A DNA stretch of 64,000 nt from Campylobacter sp. RM16704 (GCF_000816245.1 NZ_CP007769.1:1458464-1522463), one strand, 5' to 3'; numbered from the stretch's first letter, positions 1 through 9,943 are shown. The notes: a model not told the origin generated them from the sequence alone. Numbers and translations are program-made.

Positions 1-362
1 CTTTTGCAAATGCTGGTGTGGATTTAAAGGATATGGATCCGAGTTTTATGTTTTCATCGGTAAGCATAGGAATAATTTTAGGCTTATTTTTAGGAAAACA
101 AATTGGAGTATTTTTATTTTCTTTTATAAGTATCAAACTAGGCCTAGCAAAACTTCCTCAAAATGTTAATTTTAAACAACTCTATGGAGTTTGTATTTTA
201 ACTGGTATTGGTTTTACAATGAGTTTTTTTATAGATGGACTTGCTTATCAAAATAGTGATATTTTCGCATATTCAGATAAACTTGCCATACTAATTGCAT
301 CTTTATTAAGTGCTATAGTTGGGTATTTTTATTTGAAAATTATCTATAGTTTTACAAAATGA
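1..362 (+). CDS. nhaA: Na+/H+ antiporter NhaA, first tandem copy (C-terminal part)
   Basis: The reading frame is open from base 3, so the gene begins before the window. The visible 120 codons are the C-terminal transmembrane part of NhaA, an inner-membrane antiporter that exports Na+ in exchange for H+. The segments [17 protein letters not shown] and [20 protein letters not shown] match the complete neighbouring copy almost residue for residue. The stop overlaps the start of the next nhaA (ATGA), so the two copies are translationally coupled. The catalytic Asp residues lie in the missing part, so activity cannot be judged from here. Confidence 0.93.
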   Translation, partial: FANAGVDLKDMDPSFMFSSVSIGIILGLFLGKQIGVFLFSFISIKLGLAKLPQNVNFKQLYGVCILTGIGFTMSFFIDGLAYQNSDIFAYSDKLAILIASLLSAIVGYFYLKIIYSFTK

Positions 363-1513
363 AATTAAAAAAAATCCAAAATTTTATATCTATTGAAATT
401 TTAGGAGGAATACTTCTTCTAAGTGCGACTATTCTTGCTCTCGTATTAAAAAACAGCCCATATGGGGAACACTATATGGATTTTCTTAGCGTAGAAATGG
501 GTTTTAAAATTGGTACTTGGGAACTTTTTAAACCTTCTTTGCTATGGATTAATGATGGACTTATTGCAATTTTTTTCTTTGCTATAGGACTTGAATTAAA
601 GAAAGAATTTATTCAAGGAGAATTTAAAACTCTTAGCAACATCACTTTACCTTTAATAGCTGCTATAGGTGGTATAATTGTACCTGCTTTAATCTTTTGC
701 TTGATTAATTTTAGTGATCCATATGTTTTAAGGGGTTGGGCTATACCAACAGCCACTGATACCGCTTTTGCTTTAGTAATACTTGCTATGTTAAAACAGC
801 GCGTCCCAAACTCTTTAAAAATATTTCTAGTATCATTAGCAATTTTTGATGATATAGGTGCAATTTTAATCATTGCTATTTTCTACACTAGTGAGCTTTC
901 TACCCTAGCTTTTTTTGTTGCTTTTTGTTGTATTTTTGGTTTATTTATTTTAAATAGATTAAGCAACAAAAGAAAATCATTTTATTATATTCTTGGTGTA
1001 TTACTTTGGCTTAGTGTTTTAAAGAGCGGAGTGCATGCAACTTTAGCAGGTATTATAACCGCTTTATTTATACCAGTAAACACAAAAGATAATCATCCTC
1101 TACTAGAAGAAATAGAACATGGTCTTAAATTTTGGATTGCTTTTATAATATTGCCACTTTTTGCTTTTGCAAATGCTGGAGTAGATCTTTCTAGAATTCA
1201 ACCTCATATGCTTTTTAGCGGAGTAAGTATAGGAATATTTTTAGGACTTTTTTTAGGAAAACAATTTGGTGTATTTACTTTTGCATATTTGGCAATAAAA
1301 TTAAATCTTACATCTTTACCAAAAAATGCAAATTTTAAACAACTCTATGGGGTTTGCATTTTAACTGGTATTGGTTTTACAATGAGTTTTTTTATAGATG
1401 GACTTGCTTATGAGGTAAGTGATGTTTTTAATTTTGTAGATAATTTTGCTATTTTGTTAGCATCATTGGCATCTGGTATTTTTGGTTATCTTTATCTGCG
1501 ATTTATCAAATAA
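359..1513 (+). CDS. nhaA: Na+/H+ antiporter NhaA, second tandem copy
   Basis: This 384-residue membrane protein has the full length and hydrophobic profile of NhaA. The essential acidic residues of the family are visible: D134 in [11 protein letters not shown] and the pair D164-D165 in [10 protein letters not shown], equivalent to D133, D163 and D164 of E. coli NhaA. It should exchange Na+ (or Li+) for H+ across the inner membrane and help pH and salt homeostasis. Its start overlaps the stop of the upstream paralogue. Part of the 3' region is nearly identical in DNA to that paralogue, which suggests recent duplication or gene conversion. A tandem nhaA pair is known from C. jejuni. Confidence 0.96.
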   Translation: MKLKKIQNFISIEILGGILLLSATILALVLKNSPYGEHYMDFLSVEMGFKIGTWELFKPSLLWINDGLIAIFFFAIGLELKKEFIQGEFKTLSNITLPLIAAIGGIIVPALIFCLINFSDPYVLRGWAIPTATDTAFALVILAMLKQRVPNSLKIFLVSLAIFDDIGAILIIAIFYTSELSTLAFFVAFCCIFGLFILNRLSNKRKSFYYILGVLLWLSVLKSGVHATLAGIITALFIPVNTKDNHPLLEEIEHGLKFWIAFIILPLFAFANAGVDLSRIQPHMLFSGVSIGIFLGLFLGKQFGVFTFAYLAIKLNLTSLPKNANFKQLYGVCILTGIGFTMSFFIDGLAYEVSDVFNFVDNFAILLASLASGIFGYLYLRFIK

Positions 1514-1564
1514 TTAAGCTATTTTTAAAGTAATTAAGATAGAATTTCATTTTTAAAAATATTT

Positions 1565-1639
1565 GGCCCATTCGTCTAGCGGTTAGGACATCGCCCTTTC
1601 ACGGCGGTAACACGAGTTCGAGTCTCGTATGGGTCACCA
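1565..1639 (+). tRNA. tRNA-Glu (anticodon UUC)
   Basis: A cloverleaf can be folded by eye. The acceptor stem GGCCCAT pairs with ATGGGTC (one G-U pair), the anticodon loop is CTTTCAC with anticodon TTC, and the T arm contains GAGTTCGAGTCTC. The CCA end is encoded at 1637-1639. It reads GAA/GAG codons. Confidence 0.97.
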
Positions 1640-1699
1640 CTCTTTTAATGTGTAAATACAAAAGTATTATAAATTTAACCCCATAAAGAGACTTCATTT

Positions 1700-2165
1700 A
1701 TGTATATAATCAATATATCAGATAAAAAAGACCTATCAATAAAATCTTCTAATGGTTTTCTGAAAAATGGGGTATAGATGAATAAATTTATTTTATAGTA
1801 TAAAAAGTAGTTTTAACAACCAAACTATTCCTAGTGGTATTAGTTTTAGATAAAAACACTATTATAGCTGGAGCTGGGGTCATACAAAATAACTTTCATA
1901 ACAGAAAATATTTGGAGCCAAATTTATGTGCTTTATATATTGAAGAAAATTACAGAGGAAACAAAATATCTAACCAATTATTAAAAAATTTATAAAAAAT
2001 GATTTGAAAACAAAAAATATAAATAAATTTTACCTACTGACAGAGTTTGCAGGATTTTATGAAAAGCATAGTGGAATTTTTATTGAAAATATTATATATA
2101 ATGAAGCTTACTCTTTAAGAGTTTATAAGATAGATTTTAACTTTCTTTATTTTCCTCATCTTTAA
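1700..2165 (+). pseudogene. GNAT-family N-acetyltransferase, decayed by several frameshifts and stops
   Basis: Pieces of one GNAT protein appear in successive frames. It begins with an ATG and MYIINISDKKDLSIKSS, then WFSEKWGIDE, then KSSFNNQTIPSG. The longest piece carries VLDKNTIIAGAGVIQNNFHN and the acetyl-CoA-binding segment ENYRGNKISNQLL, and stops near 1995. The last piece, FYLLTEFAGFYEKHSGIF, runs in another frame to a stop at 2163-2165. At least three frameshifts and in-frame stops are needed to join these, so no acetyltransferase can be made. It lies directly downstream of tRNA-Glu and its end overlaps the convergent TRIC-type gene. Exact limits are approximate. Confidence 0.8.
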
Positions 2166-2763
2166 AAGAAAATATGGGTAAAGATAAACCATAATATATT
2201 GCCAAAAGTCTTGCTATGGTTCCTACAATCAATGAAACAAGAATTACCCACAACTCATCTACGCCCAAAATATACAATATGTAATATAAAGCTCCTGTTA
2301 ATATAGCTACACCTGCATAAATTTCTTTTTGAAATACAAGTGGTATCCTAGCACATAATATATCTCTTAATATCCCGCCAAATACACCTGTAATTACAGC
2401 TGAACTCACAGCCACTATAAAACCATACCCCATTTCTATTGCAATTTGTGCTCCCAAAACACTAAAAACAACTAAACCTATAGCATCTAAAATCAGAAAA
2501 AGTTTTTCAAGTTTTATAACATATTTAGCAATTTTTGTTGTAATCATAGCTGCAACACAAATTAAAATCACATATTCAGGAGTTTTAATCCAAGTTAGTG
2601 GATGATGATCAAGCAAAATATCTCTAATTGATCCTCCACCAATCGCTGTCACTAAAGCTATAAATATCACTCCAAAAAGATCCATTTTATGGCGTCCTGC
2701 AGCAATGGCTCCTGTCATAGCATCAACAGTAATTCCGATGATATAAAGTATGGTTAAAAGCAT
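2137..2763 (-). CDS. TRIC-type (UPF0126) membrane protein, putative cation channel
   Basis: This 208-residue protein is almost entirely hydrophobic, with about seven membrane segments. It contains the two internally repeated glycine-rich motifs of the bacterial TRIC/UPF0126 (YicG-like) family: [14 protein letters not shown] in the first half and [16 protein letters not shown] in the second. Prokaryotic TRIC proteins form trimeric monovalent-cation channels in the inner membrane, but the ion and the physiological role are not shown by the sequence. It stands alone, converging with the decayed GNAT gene. It is separated from the upstream gene on the same strand by a hairpin terminator. Confidence 0.85.
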   Translation of the reverse strand: MLLTILYIIGITVDAMTGAIAAGRHKMDLFGVIFIALVTAIGGGSIRDILLDHHPLTWIKTPEYVILICVAAMITTKIAKYVIKLEKLFLILDAIGLVVFSVLGAQIAIEMGYGFIVAVSSAVITGVFGGILRDILCARIPLVFQKEIYAGVAILTGALYYILYILGVDELWVILVSLIVGTIARLLAIYYGLSLPIFSFKDEENKES

Positions 2764-2771
2764 AGCGAGTT

Positions 2772-2805
2772 AAACTAATCCTTGTTTTAACAAGGATTAG
2801 TTTTT
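2772..2805. terminator. Hairpin terminator below the ATP-grasp-like gene
   Basis: AAACTAATCCTTG and CAAGGATTAGTTT form a 13-bp stem around a TTTTAA loop, with a short T run on the + strand side. The hairpin overlaps the last codons of the minus-strand gene ending at 2797 and would separate it from the TRIC-type gene. Confidence 0.6.
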
Positions 2806-3840
2806 GCTTACAATATTGATAATATTTTGAGCTACTTTTTTAGCAATAGGCTCAACAAATTCAGCAGGAGAAGTAAATCCTACACAAGAGCAATTAATCT
2901 CACCTAATACATATTTATCTTTGCCATTTTCATCTGTATCTAAGATAAAATCAGCAGTCCAAATCAAAGGAATATCATAATTTCCAAGTTTTGAGCGAAT
3001 CTCAGGTAAAGTTGCTAAAAACCAATTTATCAATTCTTGCCAATCTTTTGGTTCATCATATCTATATTTTGCACCTGAAAAAAGTGTCGCAGAAAAAGCA
3101 TCACCACCTTCTGCTGGTTTTTTATGTACTACATAAATTGGAGTATGATAAAGCATTAAAATTCTAATTTCACCTTCCTTAATACGCGGTAAAAAAGTCA
3201 TATCTACAAGCATGCCATTATCGCCTATTATATATTGCTCACAAAAATCCATAAACTCACCAAGTTCTCTTTCTTCTGTATGATTATCTTTAGCTTCTGT
3301 GCATTTGATTTTTGCATTCAATGGCACATTTGTAACGTCTGCTGACAATTCATCAATCAATCTTACACGCCAAATTCCCTCACCTGTTGAGCCACGATTT
3401 TGTTTTAAAACTCTTTCTCCTTTTGCTAGAGTTTTTGGAAAACTTTCTTTAAAAGTTTTAATATCATAATATGCATAAGTATCTTCAGGCACTAAAGCAG
3501 TTTTATTGAGTTTAGTTAATGCATCTTTAGCACCATATCCTATCATTGCATCAGGATGAGGCATACCTATAACACCATTTGCACAAAGTTTTCTTAACAT
3601 ATCAAAATATTCATTTTCTTCTTTTAAATTTCCTGGATTAATTCTAGAAACATAGGCATCTGCATTGTTTTTTACATATTCATAAATTTCATCTTTTTTA
3701 CTTATTTCGAAAAATATAACCTCAGCATTCCATCCTTGCTCTTTTAATGCATTTACCATAGGCATAGTATCTTTTCTATGTCCATCTTCACCTTTATCAC
3801 TTCCACCTCTTACTTCAAAAAAAACAATATTTTTTTTCAT
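2797..3840 (-). CDS. Conserved Campylobacter protein of the Cj0069 type, ATP-grasp-like
   Basis: The 347-residue product has no signal peptide and is probably cytoplasmic. I recognise it as the Campylobacter family I recall as Cj0069. The arrangement resembles an ATP-grasp ligase: LKQNRGSTGEGIWRV could be the nucleotide-binding glycine-rich loop, and VLGEINCSCVGFTSP near the C-terminus resembles the metal-binding E-x-N motif. FILDTDENGKDKYVLGEIN lies in the same region. No substrate can be inferred. It is a single gene with terminators or gaps on both sides and a good AAGGAAGAG ribosome-binding site. Confidence in the family is higher than in the enzymatic role. Confidence 0.65.
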   Translation of the reverse strand: MKKNIVFFEVRGGSDKGEDGHRKDTMPMVNALKEQGWNAEVIFFEISKKDEIYEYVKNNADAYVSRINPGNLKEENEYFDMLRKLCANGVIGMPHPDAMIGYGAKDALTKLNKTALVPEDTYAYYDIKTFKESFPKTLAKGERVLKQNRGSTGEGIWRVRLIDELSADVTNVPLNAKIKCTEAKDNHTEERELGEFMDFCEQYIIGDNGMLVDMTFLPRIKEGEIRILMLYHTPIYVVHKKPAEGGDAFSATLFSGAKYRYDEPKDWQELINWFLATLPEIRSKLGNYDIPLIWTADFILDTDENGKDKYVLGEINCSCVGFTSPAEFVEPIAKKVAQNIINIVSKN

Positions 3841-3895
3841 GTACTCTTCCTTTTTTATTAATACGACAAAATAATAACTAAGTAAGTATTAAAAT

Positions 3896-4975
3896 TTATT
3901 TATAAATTTTCATCAAATTTGATAATCTTGAACTTGCATTTAAAAGCAAACTATCAGCTATACATATAGCTACCATGGCATTTACCACCACACTACCTCT
4001 TATCCCCACACAAGGATCATGTCTTCCTTTTAATTTATAAATAATATTTTTTCCTTGTATGTTTTGGGTTTGTTGAGGCAAAAATATAGAAGGTGTTGGT
4101 TTAAAATAAGTTTTTATATCAATAAAATCTCCATTAGAAATCCCCCCTAATATTCCTCCGCTATGATTGCTTAAAAACACCCCATCTTTCAACTCATCGT
4201 TATTTTGACTTCCATACATATAACTGCTTTGGATACCACTTCCTATTTCTATTGCTTTAACTGCATTTATCCCCATAATCGCATGAGCAAGTTTAGAATC
4301 AAGCTTATCATATAAAGGATCACCCAAGCCTTTAATGGGATTTTTAACCCTCGTAAAAATTCTAGCTCCTATGCTATTTTTATTTTTTTTAGCCTTTAAA
4401 ATTTCATCTTTAAAACTTTGTTCTAAATTATTATCTAAAGCGTAAATTTCACTATTTTCAGCATAATCAAAATCAAACTCATCATTACTAAGTTTACTAT
4501 CAATATTTCCTACCCCAAAAACCCCGCTCATTATTTCTATACCAAACTCTTTTAAAAGCATACAAGCTACAGCTCCTGCTATTACCCTAGCAACACTTTC
4601 TCTAGCACTAGCTCTTCCGCCTCCTTTATAATCCCTAATGCCATATTTGTAATAATAAGTAAAATCAGCATGAGCTGGACGAAACACATCTTTTTCGTAA
4701 TCTTTTGAGCGTGTATTTTCATTAAATACTACTATACTTATAGGAGTTCCTGTTGTATATCCCTCAAAAACCCCACTTAAAATCTGAGCTTTATCCTCTT
4801 CTTTCCTAGGGGTACTAAATTTATTTTGACCTGGTTTTCTTTTATCAAGCATATCTTGTAAAAAAACCTTATCAAATTTAATACCTGCTGGCATACCATC
4901 TATCACGCAACCTATGGCTACACCATGAGATTCCCCAAAACTTGTAAATTTAAATCTTGTTCCAAAACTATTCAT
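3896..4975 (-). CDS. aroC: Chorismate synthase
   Basis: Chorismate synthase converts 5-enolpyruvylshikimate 3-phosphate to chorismate with reduced FMN, the last step of the shikimate pathway. The 359-residue length is normal for the family. Visible signatures are [20 protein letters not shown] at the N-terminus, [14 protein letters not shown]-type sequence (here [19 protein letters not shown]) around residue 120, and [13 protein letters not shown] near the C-terminus. It is the last gene of a tightly packed minus-strand operon. Its start overlaps the rnc stop by 4 nt (4972-4975), which suggests translational coupling. Confidence 0.98.
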   Translation of the reverse strand: MNSFGTRFKFTSFGESHGVAIGCVIDGMPAGIKFDKVFLQDMLDKRKPGQNKFSTPRKEEDKAQILSGVFEGYTTGTPISIVVFNENTRSKDYEKDVFRPAHADFTYYYKYGIRDYKGGGRASARESVARVIAGAVACMLLKEFGIEIMSGVFGVGNIDSKLSNDEFDFDYAENSEIYALDNNLEQSFKDEILKAKKNKNSIGARIFTRVKNPIKGLGDPLYDKLDSKLAHAIMGINAVKAIEIGSGIQSSYMYGSQNNDELKDGVFLSNHSGGILGGISNGDFIDIKTYFKPTPSIFLPQQTQNIQGKNIIYKLKGRHDPCVGIRGSVVVNAMVAICIADSLLLNASSRLSNLMKIYK

Positions 4976-5640
4976 AATTTTCCTAATTTTTCCAATGCAA
5001 TTTTAGCACATTGTTGCTGAGCTTCTTTTTTGCTACCTGCAATTGATCTTGATATTTCTATACCTTGAATTTTTACTGCAATTTCAAATTGTTTTTTATG
5101 ATCAGGTCCAAAAGCTTTTATAACAATATATTCTGGAGTTCCTGCCATATTTGCTTGGGTAATTTCTTGCAATCTCGTTTTATAGTCTTTAAATAAACTC
5201 TTCGTATCAATGTGCGGATAAACTTCTTTAAGTAAATCTAGCGCTATAATTTTAGTCTTTTCAAAACCTATTTCTAAATATAAAGCACCCATTAATGCTT
5301 CAAAAGCGTCAGACAGTATAGAAGGCTTGTTGCGACCATCGTTGTTTTCTTCTGCAATTGACATGAAAATATACATCCCAAGGTCAAGTTTTTGAGCTAA
5401 AGTTGCAAAAGATTTTTCATTTACTAATGCTGCTCTCAATTTAGAAAGATTGCCTTCTGAATCTTTTTGAAATTTAAAAAATAAAAATTCTCCAACAACT
5501 AAATCCATTACCGCATCACCTAAAAATTCTAGTCTTTCATTATTATAAGGTTTTTTATAGCTTTTATGTGTTAATGCTTCAATAAGTAACTGTTCATCTT
5601 TAAAATGATAATTTAGTTTTTTTTGGAGTTTTTTAAGCAT
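4972..5640 (-). CDS. rnc: Ribonuclease III
   Basis: RNase III cleaves double-stranded RNA, including rRNA precursors and antisense duplexes. The 222-residue protein has the catalytic domain signature [16 protein letters not shown] (metal ligands E38 and D42 by comparison with E. coli) and the second acidic motif [16 protein letters not shown]-terminal double-stranded RNA-binding domain spans about 150-222 ([11 protein letters not shown] to [20 protein letters not shown]). It overlaps aroC downstream and rnhA upstream, so three nucleic-acid or metabolic genes form one transcript. Confidence 0.98.
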   Translation of the reverse strand: MLKKLQKKLNYHFKDEQLLIEALTHKSYKKPYNNERLEFLGDAVMDLVVGEFLFFKFQKDSEGNLSKLRAALVNEKSFATLAQKLDLGMYIFMSIAEENNDGRNKPSILSDAFEALMGALYLEIGFEKTKIIALDLLKEVYPHIDTKSLFKDYKTRLQEITQANMAGTPEYIVIKAFGPDHKKQFEIAVKIQGIEISRSIAGSKKEAQQQCAKIALEKLGKL

Positions 5641-6073
5641 TTTTAGACCTTTCCTCTTGTAATTTTAAAGCTGCATTTTTCGCCAAAATATCACAACGCT
5701 CGTTTAATTCATGGCCATTATGTGCTTTAATCCAAAAAGCAGTGATTGTATGTTCCTTAGCTACACTTAAGTATTCTTTCCAAAGATCAGCATTTTTTCT
5801 TCCCTTAAAATTTTTTTTTACCCAACTATCAAGCCATTCATTAATACTTTGAACCATTAAATTTGAATCTGTATATAATTTAATCTCACAAGGTTCTTTT
5901 AAAGCCTTTAAAGCTTGTATAATAGCCATTAATTCCATACGATTATTCGTTGTATTCTCACATGCCCCACTTTGTTCTTTTTGATGATTTTTATAAATCA
6001 AAATATAAGCCCATCCTCCAAAACCTGGATTATTTAAACAAGAACCATCAGTGTAAATTTCAATATTTTTCAA
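5633..6073 (-). CDS. rnhA: Ribonuclease HI
   Basis: RNase HI removes the RNA strand of RNA-DNA hybrids, such as replication primers and R-loops. The 146-residue length is normal. The four catalytic acids are visible: D9 in [15 protein letters not shown]47 in [14 protein letters not shown]69 in KLYTDSNLM and D128 in [10 protein letters not shown], with the loop histidine in KAHNGHEL. It overlaps rnc by 8 nt and the upstream TPR gene by 4 nt. Confidence 0.98.
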   Translation of the reverse strand: MKNIEIYTDGSCLNNPGFGGWAYILIYKNHQKEQSGACENTTNNRMELMAIIQALKALKEPCEIKLYTDSNLMVQSINEWLDSWVKKNFKGRKNADLWKEYLSVAKEHTITAFWIKAHNGHELNERCDILAKNAALKLQEERSKNA

Positions 6074-7032
6074 ACTTTTACCTCATAATAAATCTCACAT
6101 GTTCCAAATTCATGGCAAAATGGGCAATAATAGAAAAATAAGTGGTTTTGATTTTTACAATTATTGCATACATAAGTAAAACTAAGATTTGCATTAATTT
6201 TATTATCATTTAAAATTTTTAAAATTTTCAATTTCTGATTTTTAATCACAATAGACTTATAGCTTAAATTTTTAGCATAAAAAAATTCTTGATATTTTTC
6301 ATCTTCTAAATTTAAAGGGGTTTTACATTCGTTTAATAAATCAATTACATTTTCAAATTTTGGCATTTGCGTGATTTTATCTTTATAATATAAAAAACAA
6401 AGTCTTAAAATATATTCATTATCTTTACTTAGTGCTAATATTTCTTTGATTTTTTCTTTTTCATCTTTAGGACTAGATTGAATTTTTAAAGCCTTGATTA
6501 ATGCTTTTTCTGTATATATATTTTCTCCAAGTTCAAACAAGCACTCCAAAACTTCTAAAACTTTATTAAAATCCTTAAGTTTTAAGTATACAATCTTTAA
6601 AAGTTTTAAACTTTCTTTATTACGTGCTTTGATTTTTAAAGCATTTAGCAAAGCTTCTACACTACGCTCTAAAAATCCTGCTTTTAAATAAACTTGAGCT
6701 AAAGAAAAAAATATAAATTCTTTTTGGCTAGGTTCATTTGTTTTTTTTAAAGCAATAAGATAAATCCCTACAGCTTTCTCAAATTCCCCACTTTTTGTAA
6801 AAATTTGGGCTAAAAAATTTAAATTTTCTATACTTAGATTTGCATTTTTTAAAATTTGCTGATGAGTAGAATTGATTTCAAATTTTTTTACAAAACGATC
6901 AAGTTTGCTTTTTTGATCTTTATTTGCAAAAATTCTCCATACATAATGTGAACTAGCCATAATAAAAACTAAAGCCGCTAAAACAATAAGACCGAACAAA
7001 GGATCGCGATATTCTACAAAGAAAAAATCCAT
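6070..7032 (-). CDS. Membrane-anchored TPR protein with C-terminal zinc ribbon (LapB/YciM-like architecture; Cj1637c-type)
   Basis: The 320-residue protein starts with one membrane segment (LFGLIVLAALVFIMASSHYV). Helical repeats compatible with TPRs follow (e.g. GEFEKAVGIYLIALKKT and GFLERSVEALLNALKI). It ends with a four-cysteine zinc ribbon: C289-x2-C292 and C303-x2-C306 (YVCNNC and YYCPFC). This order (N-terminal anchor, TPRs, terminal rubredoxin-like Cys knuckles) is that of E. coli LapB/YciM, which controls LpxC turnover and LPS synthesis. Sequence similarity outside the architecture cannot be judged by eye, so an LPS role is inference. It is the first gene of the rnhA-rnc-aroC operon. 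Confidence 0.75.
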   Translation of the reverse strand: MDFFFVEYRDPLFGLIVLAALVFIMASSHYVWRIFANKDQKSKLDRFVKKFEINSTHQQILKNANLSIENLNFLAQIFTKSGEFEKAVGIYLIALKKTNEPSQKEFIFFSLAQVYLKAGFLERSVEALLNALKIKARNKESLKLLKIVYLKLKDFNKVLEVLECLFELGENIYTEKALIKALKIQSSPKDEKEKIKEILALSKDNEYILRLCFLYYKDKITQMPKFENVIDLLNECKTPLNLEDEKYQEFFYAKNLSYKSIVIKNQKLKILKILNDNKINANLSFTYVCNNCKNQNHLFFYYCPFCHEFGTCEIYYEVKV

Positions 7033-7106
7033 AATCTTACAACTTTACTTCCAAATTTATAACAATTATAGCTAATTGCTTATATAATTTTCTTTAAGGT
7101 TTAAAT

Positions 7107-8894
7107 ATGATAGAACAAACAAGTATAGAACAACTTTTGCAAAAAACAGATATAGTTGATGTTATAGCACATTATGTTGAAGTAAAAAAACAAGGTTCAG
7201 GCTACGTGTGTGTGTGTCCTTTTCATGATGATAAAAATCCTAGTATGCATATTAATTCCATTAAAGGATTTTATCATTGTTTTGCATGCAAGGCTGGAGG
7301 TAATGTTTTTAAATTTGTAATGGATTATGAGAAATTAAACTTTGTTGAAGCAGTGGAAAAAGTGGCATCTTGGAGTAATTTTTCACTTACTTATACCTCG
7401 CAAAAACAAGACAATAAAAAGTCTATTACACATATTTTACCTACCCTTAATGCTTTTTATAAACAAAATTTAGCTAAAAACAAAGAAGCTCTAGCTTATC
7501 TTTATAAAAGAGGTTTAAATGATGAGGATATTAGAACCTTTGAACTAGGCTTTGCACCAAGTTCTAATGAAACACTAAGACTTTTACAAAATGAACAAAT
7601 CGTTCAAGAAGAAGCTCTAGAGGTAGGTGCAATAAAACAAAATGAAAATGGTGCTTATGCAAGTTTTATCAACCGCATTACTTTTAGCATTTATGATCAT
7701 AAAAATTTACTCATAGGCTTTGGCGGTAGAACCTTAGATGAAAATAATATGGCAAAATACGTTAATTCACCTCAAAGCAAACTTTTTGATAAATCACGCG
7801 TTTTTTATGCACTCAATTTAGCTAAAGATGCTATTTATAAACAAAAAGAAATGATCATTTGCGAGGGTTATATGGACGCTATAGCCTTTCATAAAACAGG
7901 TTTTAAAAATGCTGTTGCAGTTTTAGGAACAGCTTTGGGAGAAAATCACATACCTTTGATAAAAAGATTAGAAGCAAGAGTGATTTTGTGTTTTGATAAT
8001 GATAATGCAGGGGTTAATGCTGCTGTGCGTTCAGCACATTTATTAAGTTTAGCAAAAATTGATGGAAAAGTGGTTTTAATAGAAGGTGGGAAAGATCCGG
8101 CTGAACTTGTAGCAAGCCATCAAGAAAAATTACTTTTTAATATTTTAGAAAAAGGTATAGAATTTGGAGAATTTTATATAAGAAGCTTAATTACAAGTTT
8201 TGATTTAAATTCAGCACTTAGTAAGCAAAAAGCCTTAGAAGAGGTGCAAAAATATACTTTCGGCCTTGAACCCTTAATAGCAAATTCTTACACTATTTTA
8301 GTAGCAAATCTTTTGGGTGTTAATGTTGATGATATTAAACTTTCTAAAAACACAAGAAAAAACATAAATATTTCCAATCCTATAAAGCAAATTAAAATCA
8401 ACAATATCAGCGAATTAGAACTTTTAAAATTTTTATATGAAAATCCAAAAGCCATAGGATTATTTAAACTTTTAAGCACAAAAGAATATTTTTTACATCA
8501 AGACACTATAAAAGCTATCTTAGAGCAAAAAAACTTTGAAGATCCTAGCATAAGAGAGCTTTATGAATTTGAAAATATCAAAAATTTAAGCAATTTAGAA
8601 GAATTTTTATATGCCATTTGTAAGATCAACCTTGCTTATTTTAATAAATTAAAAAGTTTAAATTTAAAACAAGCCTTTAAAAAGCAAATTTACAATCTAC
8701 TCAATCAAAATTTAGAAAAAATCAAAAAAAGCTATCAAAATGATGAAATTTTTTTTAACCACTTAATAGAAGTTTTAAAAAATGTGCATTTTTTAGATGA
8801 TGAGGAAAGTTTAGAATTATTTTTAAATAGACTACAAAAAAATATAAAAAATAAAAAAGCAATTCATTACAACTTTGAAAAAGAAGTTTTTTAA
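7107..8894 (+). CDS. dnaG: DNA primase
   Basis: DnaG synthesises RNA primers at the replication fork. The 595-residue protein has the N-terminal CHC2-type zinc finger (C37-x2-H40 in VCPFHDDKNPSMH; C58 and C61 in HCFACKAGGN). The TOPRIM core follows, with the acidic motifs IICEGYMDAIAF and VILCFDNDNAG. The poorly conserved C-terminal part (about 430-595) is the helicase-interaction region and is very Lys/Asn/Leu-rich here. It is transcribed divergently from the rnhA operon, with 74 nt between the starts. Confidence 0.98.
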   Translation: MIEQTSIEQLLQKTDIVDVIAHYVEVKKQGSGYVCVCPFHDDKNPSMHINSIKGFYHCFACKAGGNVFKFVMDYEKLNFVEAVEKVASWSNFSLTYTSQKQDNKKSITHILPTLNAFYKQNLAKNKEALAYLYKRGLNDEDIRTFELGFAPSSNETLRLLQNEQIVQEEALEVGAIKQNENGAYASFINRITFSIYDHKNLLIGFGGRTLDENNMAKYVNSPQSKLFDKSRVFYALNLAKDAIYKQKEMIICEGYMDAIAFHKTGFKNAVAVLGTALGENHIPLIKRLEARVILCFDNDNAGVNAAVRSAHLLSLAKIDGKVVLIEGGKDPAELVASHQEKLLFNILEKGIEFGEFYIRSLITSFDLNSALSKQKALEEVQKYTFGLEPLIANSYTILVANLLGVNVDDIKLSKNTRKNINISNPIKQIKINNISELELLKFLYENPKAIGLFKLLSTKEYFLHQDTIKAILEQKNFEDPSIRELYEFENIKNLSNLEEFLYAICKINLAYFNKLKSLNLKQAFKKQIYNLLNQNLEKIKKSYQNDEIFFNHLIEVLKNVHFLDDEESLELFLNRLQKNIKNKKAIHYNFEKEVF

Positions 8895-8959
8895 ATAAAA
8901 ACTTGTATAAAAATTAAAAAATATTCATTACAATATGCCAAAAATTTCGAAAGGAAAAA

Positions 8960-9943
8960 ATGAAAGCATTAGCACTTTTTAGTGGTGGACTTGATTCTAT
9001 GCTTGCTATAAAACTCATAAGCTCTCAAGGTATAGAAGTAAAAGCTTTAAATATTAATATAGGCTTTGGTAGTACAAGCGATAAAAGCGAACTCATGGCA
9101 AAACGTGCTGCTATGGCAGGAGCTAGTTTTGAAATGATAGATGTAAGAAATGCTTATTTACAAGAAGTTTTATTTAACCCTCAATATGGCTATGGAAAGC
9201 ACTTTAACCCTTGTATAGATTGTCATGCTTTTATGTTTAAAACTGCTCTTTCTATGTTAAAAAACGAAAATGCAAGTTTTATCATCACAGGAGAGGTAAT
9301 TGGACAACGCCCTATGAGCCAAAGAAGTGATGCTATGGATAAAGTAAAAAGACTTGCATTTGATGAAGAAGATTTGATATTACGCCCAATGTGTGCTAAA
9401 AATTTACCTTTAACTAAACCCGAACGCGAAGGCTGGGTTGATAGGGAAAAGCTAGAAAATATCAGTGGAAGAAGCAGAAAAAGACAACTCGAACTTGCTA
9501 CACAATTTGGTTTTGAAGACTTTGAAAGTCCTGGTGGTGGATGTTTACTTACGCTTGAAAGCTTTTCAAATAAAATCAAGGATTTTATAAAATTTGATAA
9601 AAATATGCAAGTAAATGATGCACAACTTTTAAAATACGGTCGCCACTTAAGACTTCCAAATGGTTCTAAAATGATAATAGGTAGAAATGAATTAGAAAAT
9701 CAATTTTTAAAAGAATTAAAAACTCAAAAATATGAAGAATTAAAACTATTTGATTTAATCGGGGCTTATTCTTTAGTAGATGAAAATATCAATTTTCAAG
9801 ATCTTGAACTTGCTCTAAGCATAGCACTAACTTATGCTAAAACTCAAAACAATGCAAAATACAAAATAGGCTTTAAGGATAAAATTTTTCAAAGTATGGC
9901 TTTTGAAGATAAAAACAGAATTCAAAAGTATTTTATAAATTAA
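8960..9943 (+). CDS. PP-loop ATP pyrophosphatase, MnmA/ThiI-like (Cj1633-type)
   Basis: The 327-residue protein opens with the PP-loop FSGGLDSML (residues 7-15), which binds ATP and adenylates a substrate. It is followed by CIDCHAF with two cysteines and by the GEVIGQRPMSQR segment, both typical of tRNA-thiolation-type PP-loop enzymes. The second half has the conserved ESPGGGCLLT element and a C-terminal domain of unknown role. It is likely to modify tRNA sulfur or a related nucleotide, but the exact reaction is not deducible. A good AAAGGA ribosome-binding site precedes the ATG. It ends in a bidirectional terminator shared with the chemoreceptor gene. Confidence 0.75.
   Translation: MKALALFSGGLDSMLAIKLISSQGIEVKALNINIGFGSTSDKSELMAKRAAMAGASFEMIDVRNAYLQEVLFNPQYGYGKHFNPCIDCHAFMFKTALSMLKNENASFIITGEVIGQRPMSQRSDAMDKVKRLAFDEEDLILRPMCAKNLPLTKPEREGWVDREKLENISGRSRKRQLELATQFGFEDFESPGGGCLLTLESFSNKIKDFIKFDKNMQVNDAQLLKYGRHLRLPNGSKMIIGRNELENQFLKELKTQKYEELKLFDLIGAYSLVDENINFQDLELALSIALTYAKTQNNAKYKIGFKDKIFQSMAFEDKNRIQKYFIN

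Noticed and set aside
1-362. A complete small gene starting at the GTG at 18
   Set aside because: The frame is open to the window edge and matches the NhaA C-terminus, so it is the end of a longer gene.
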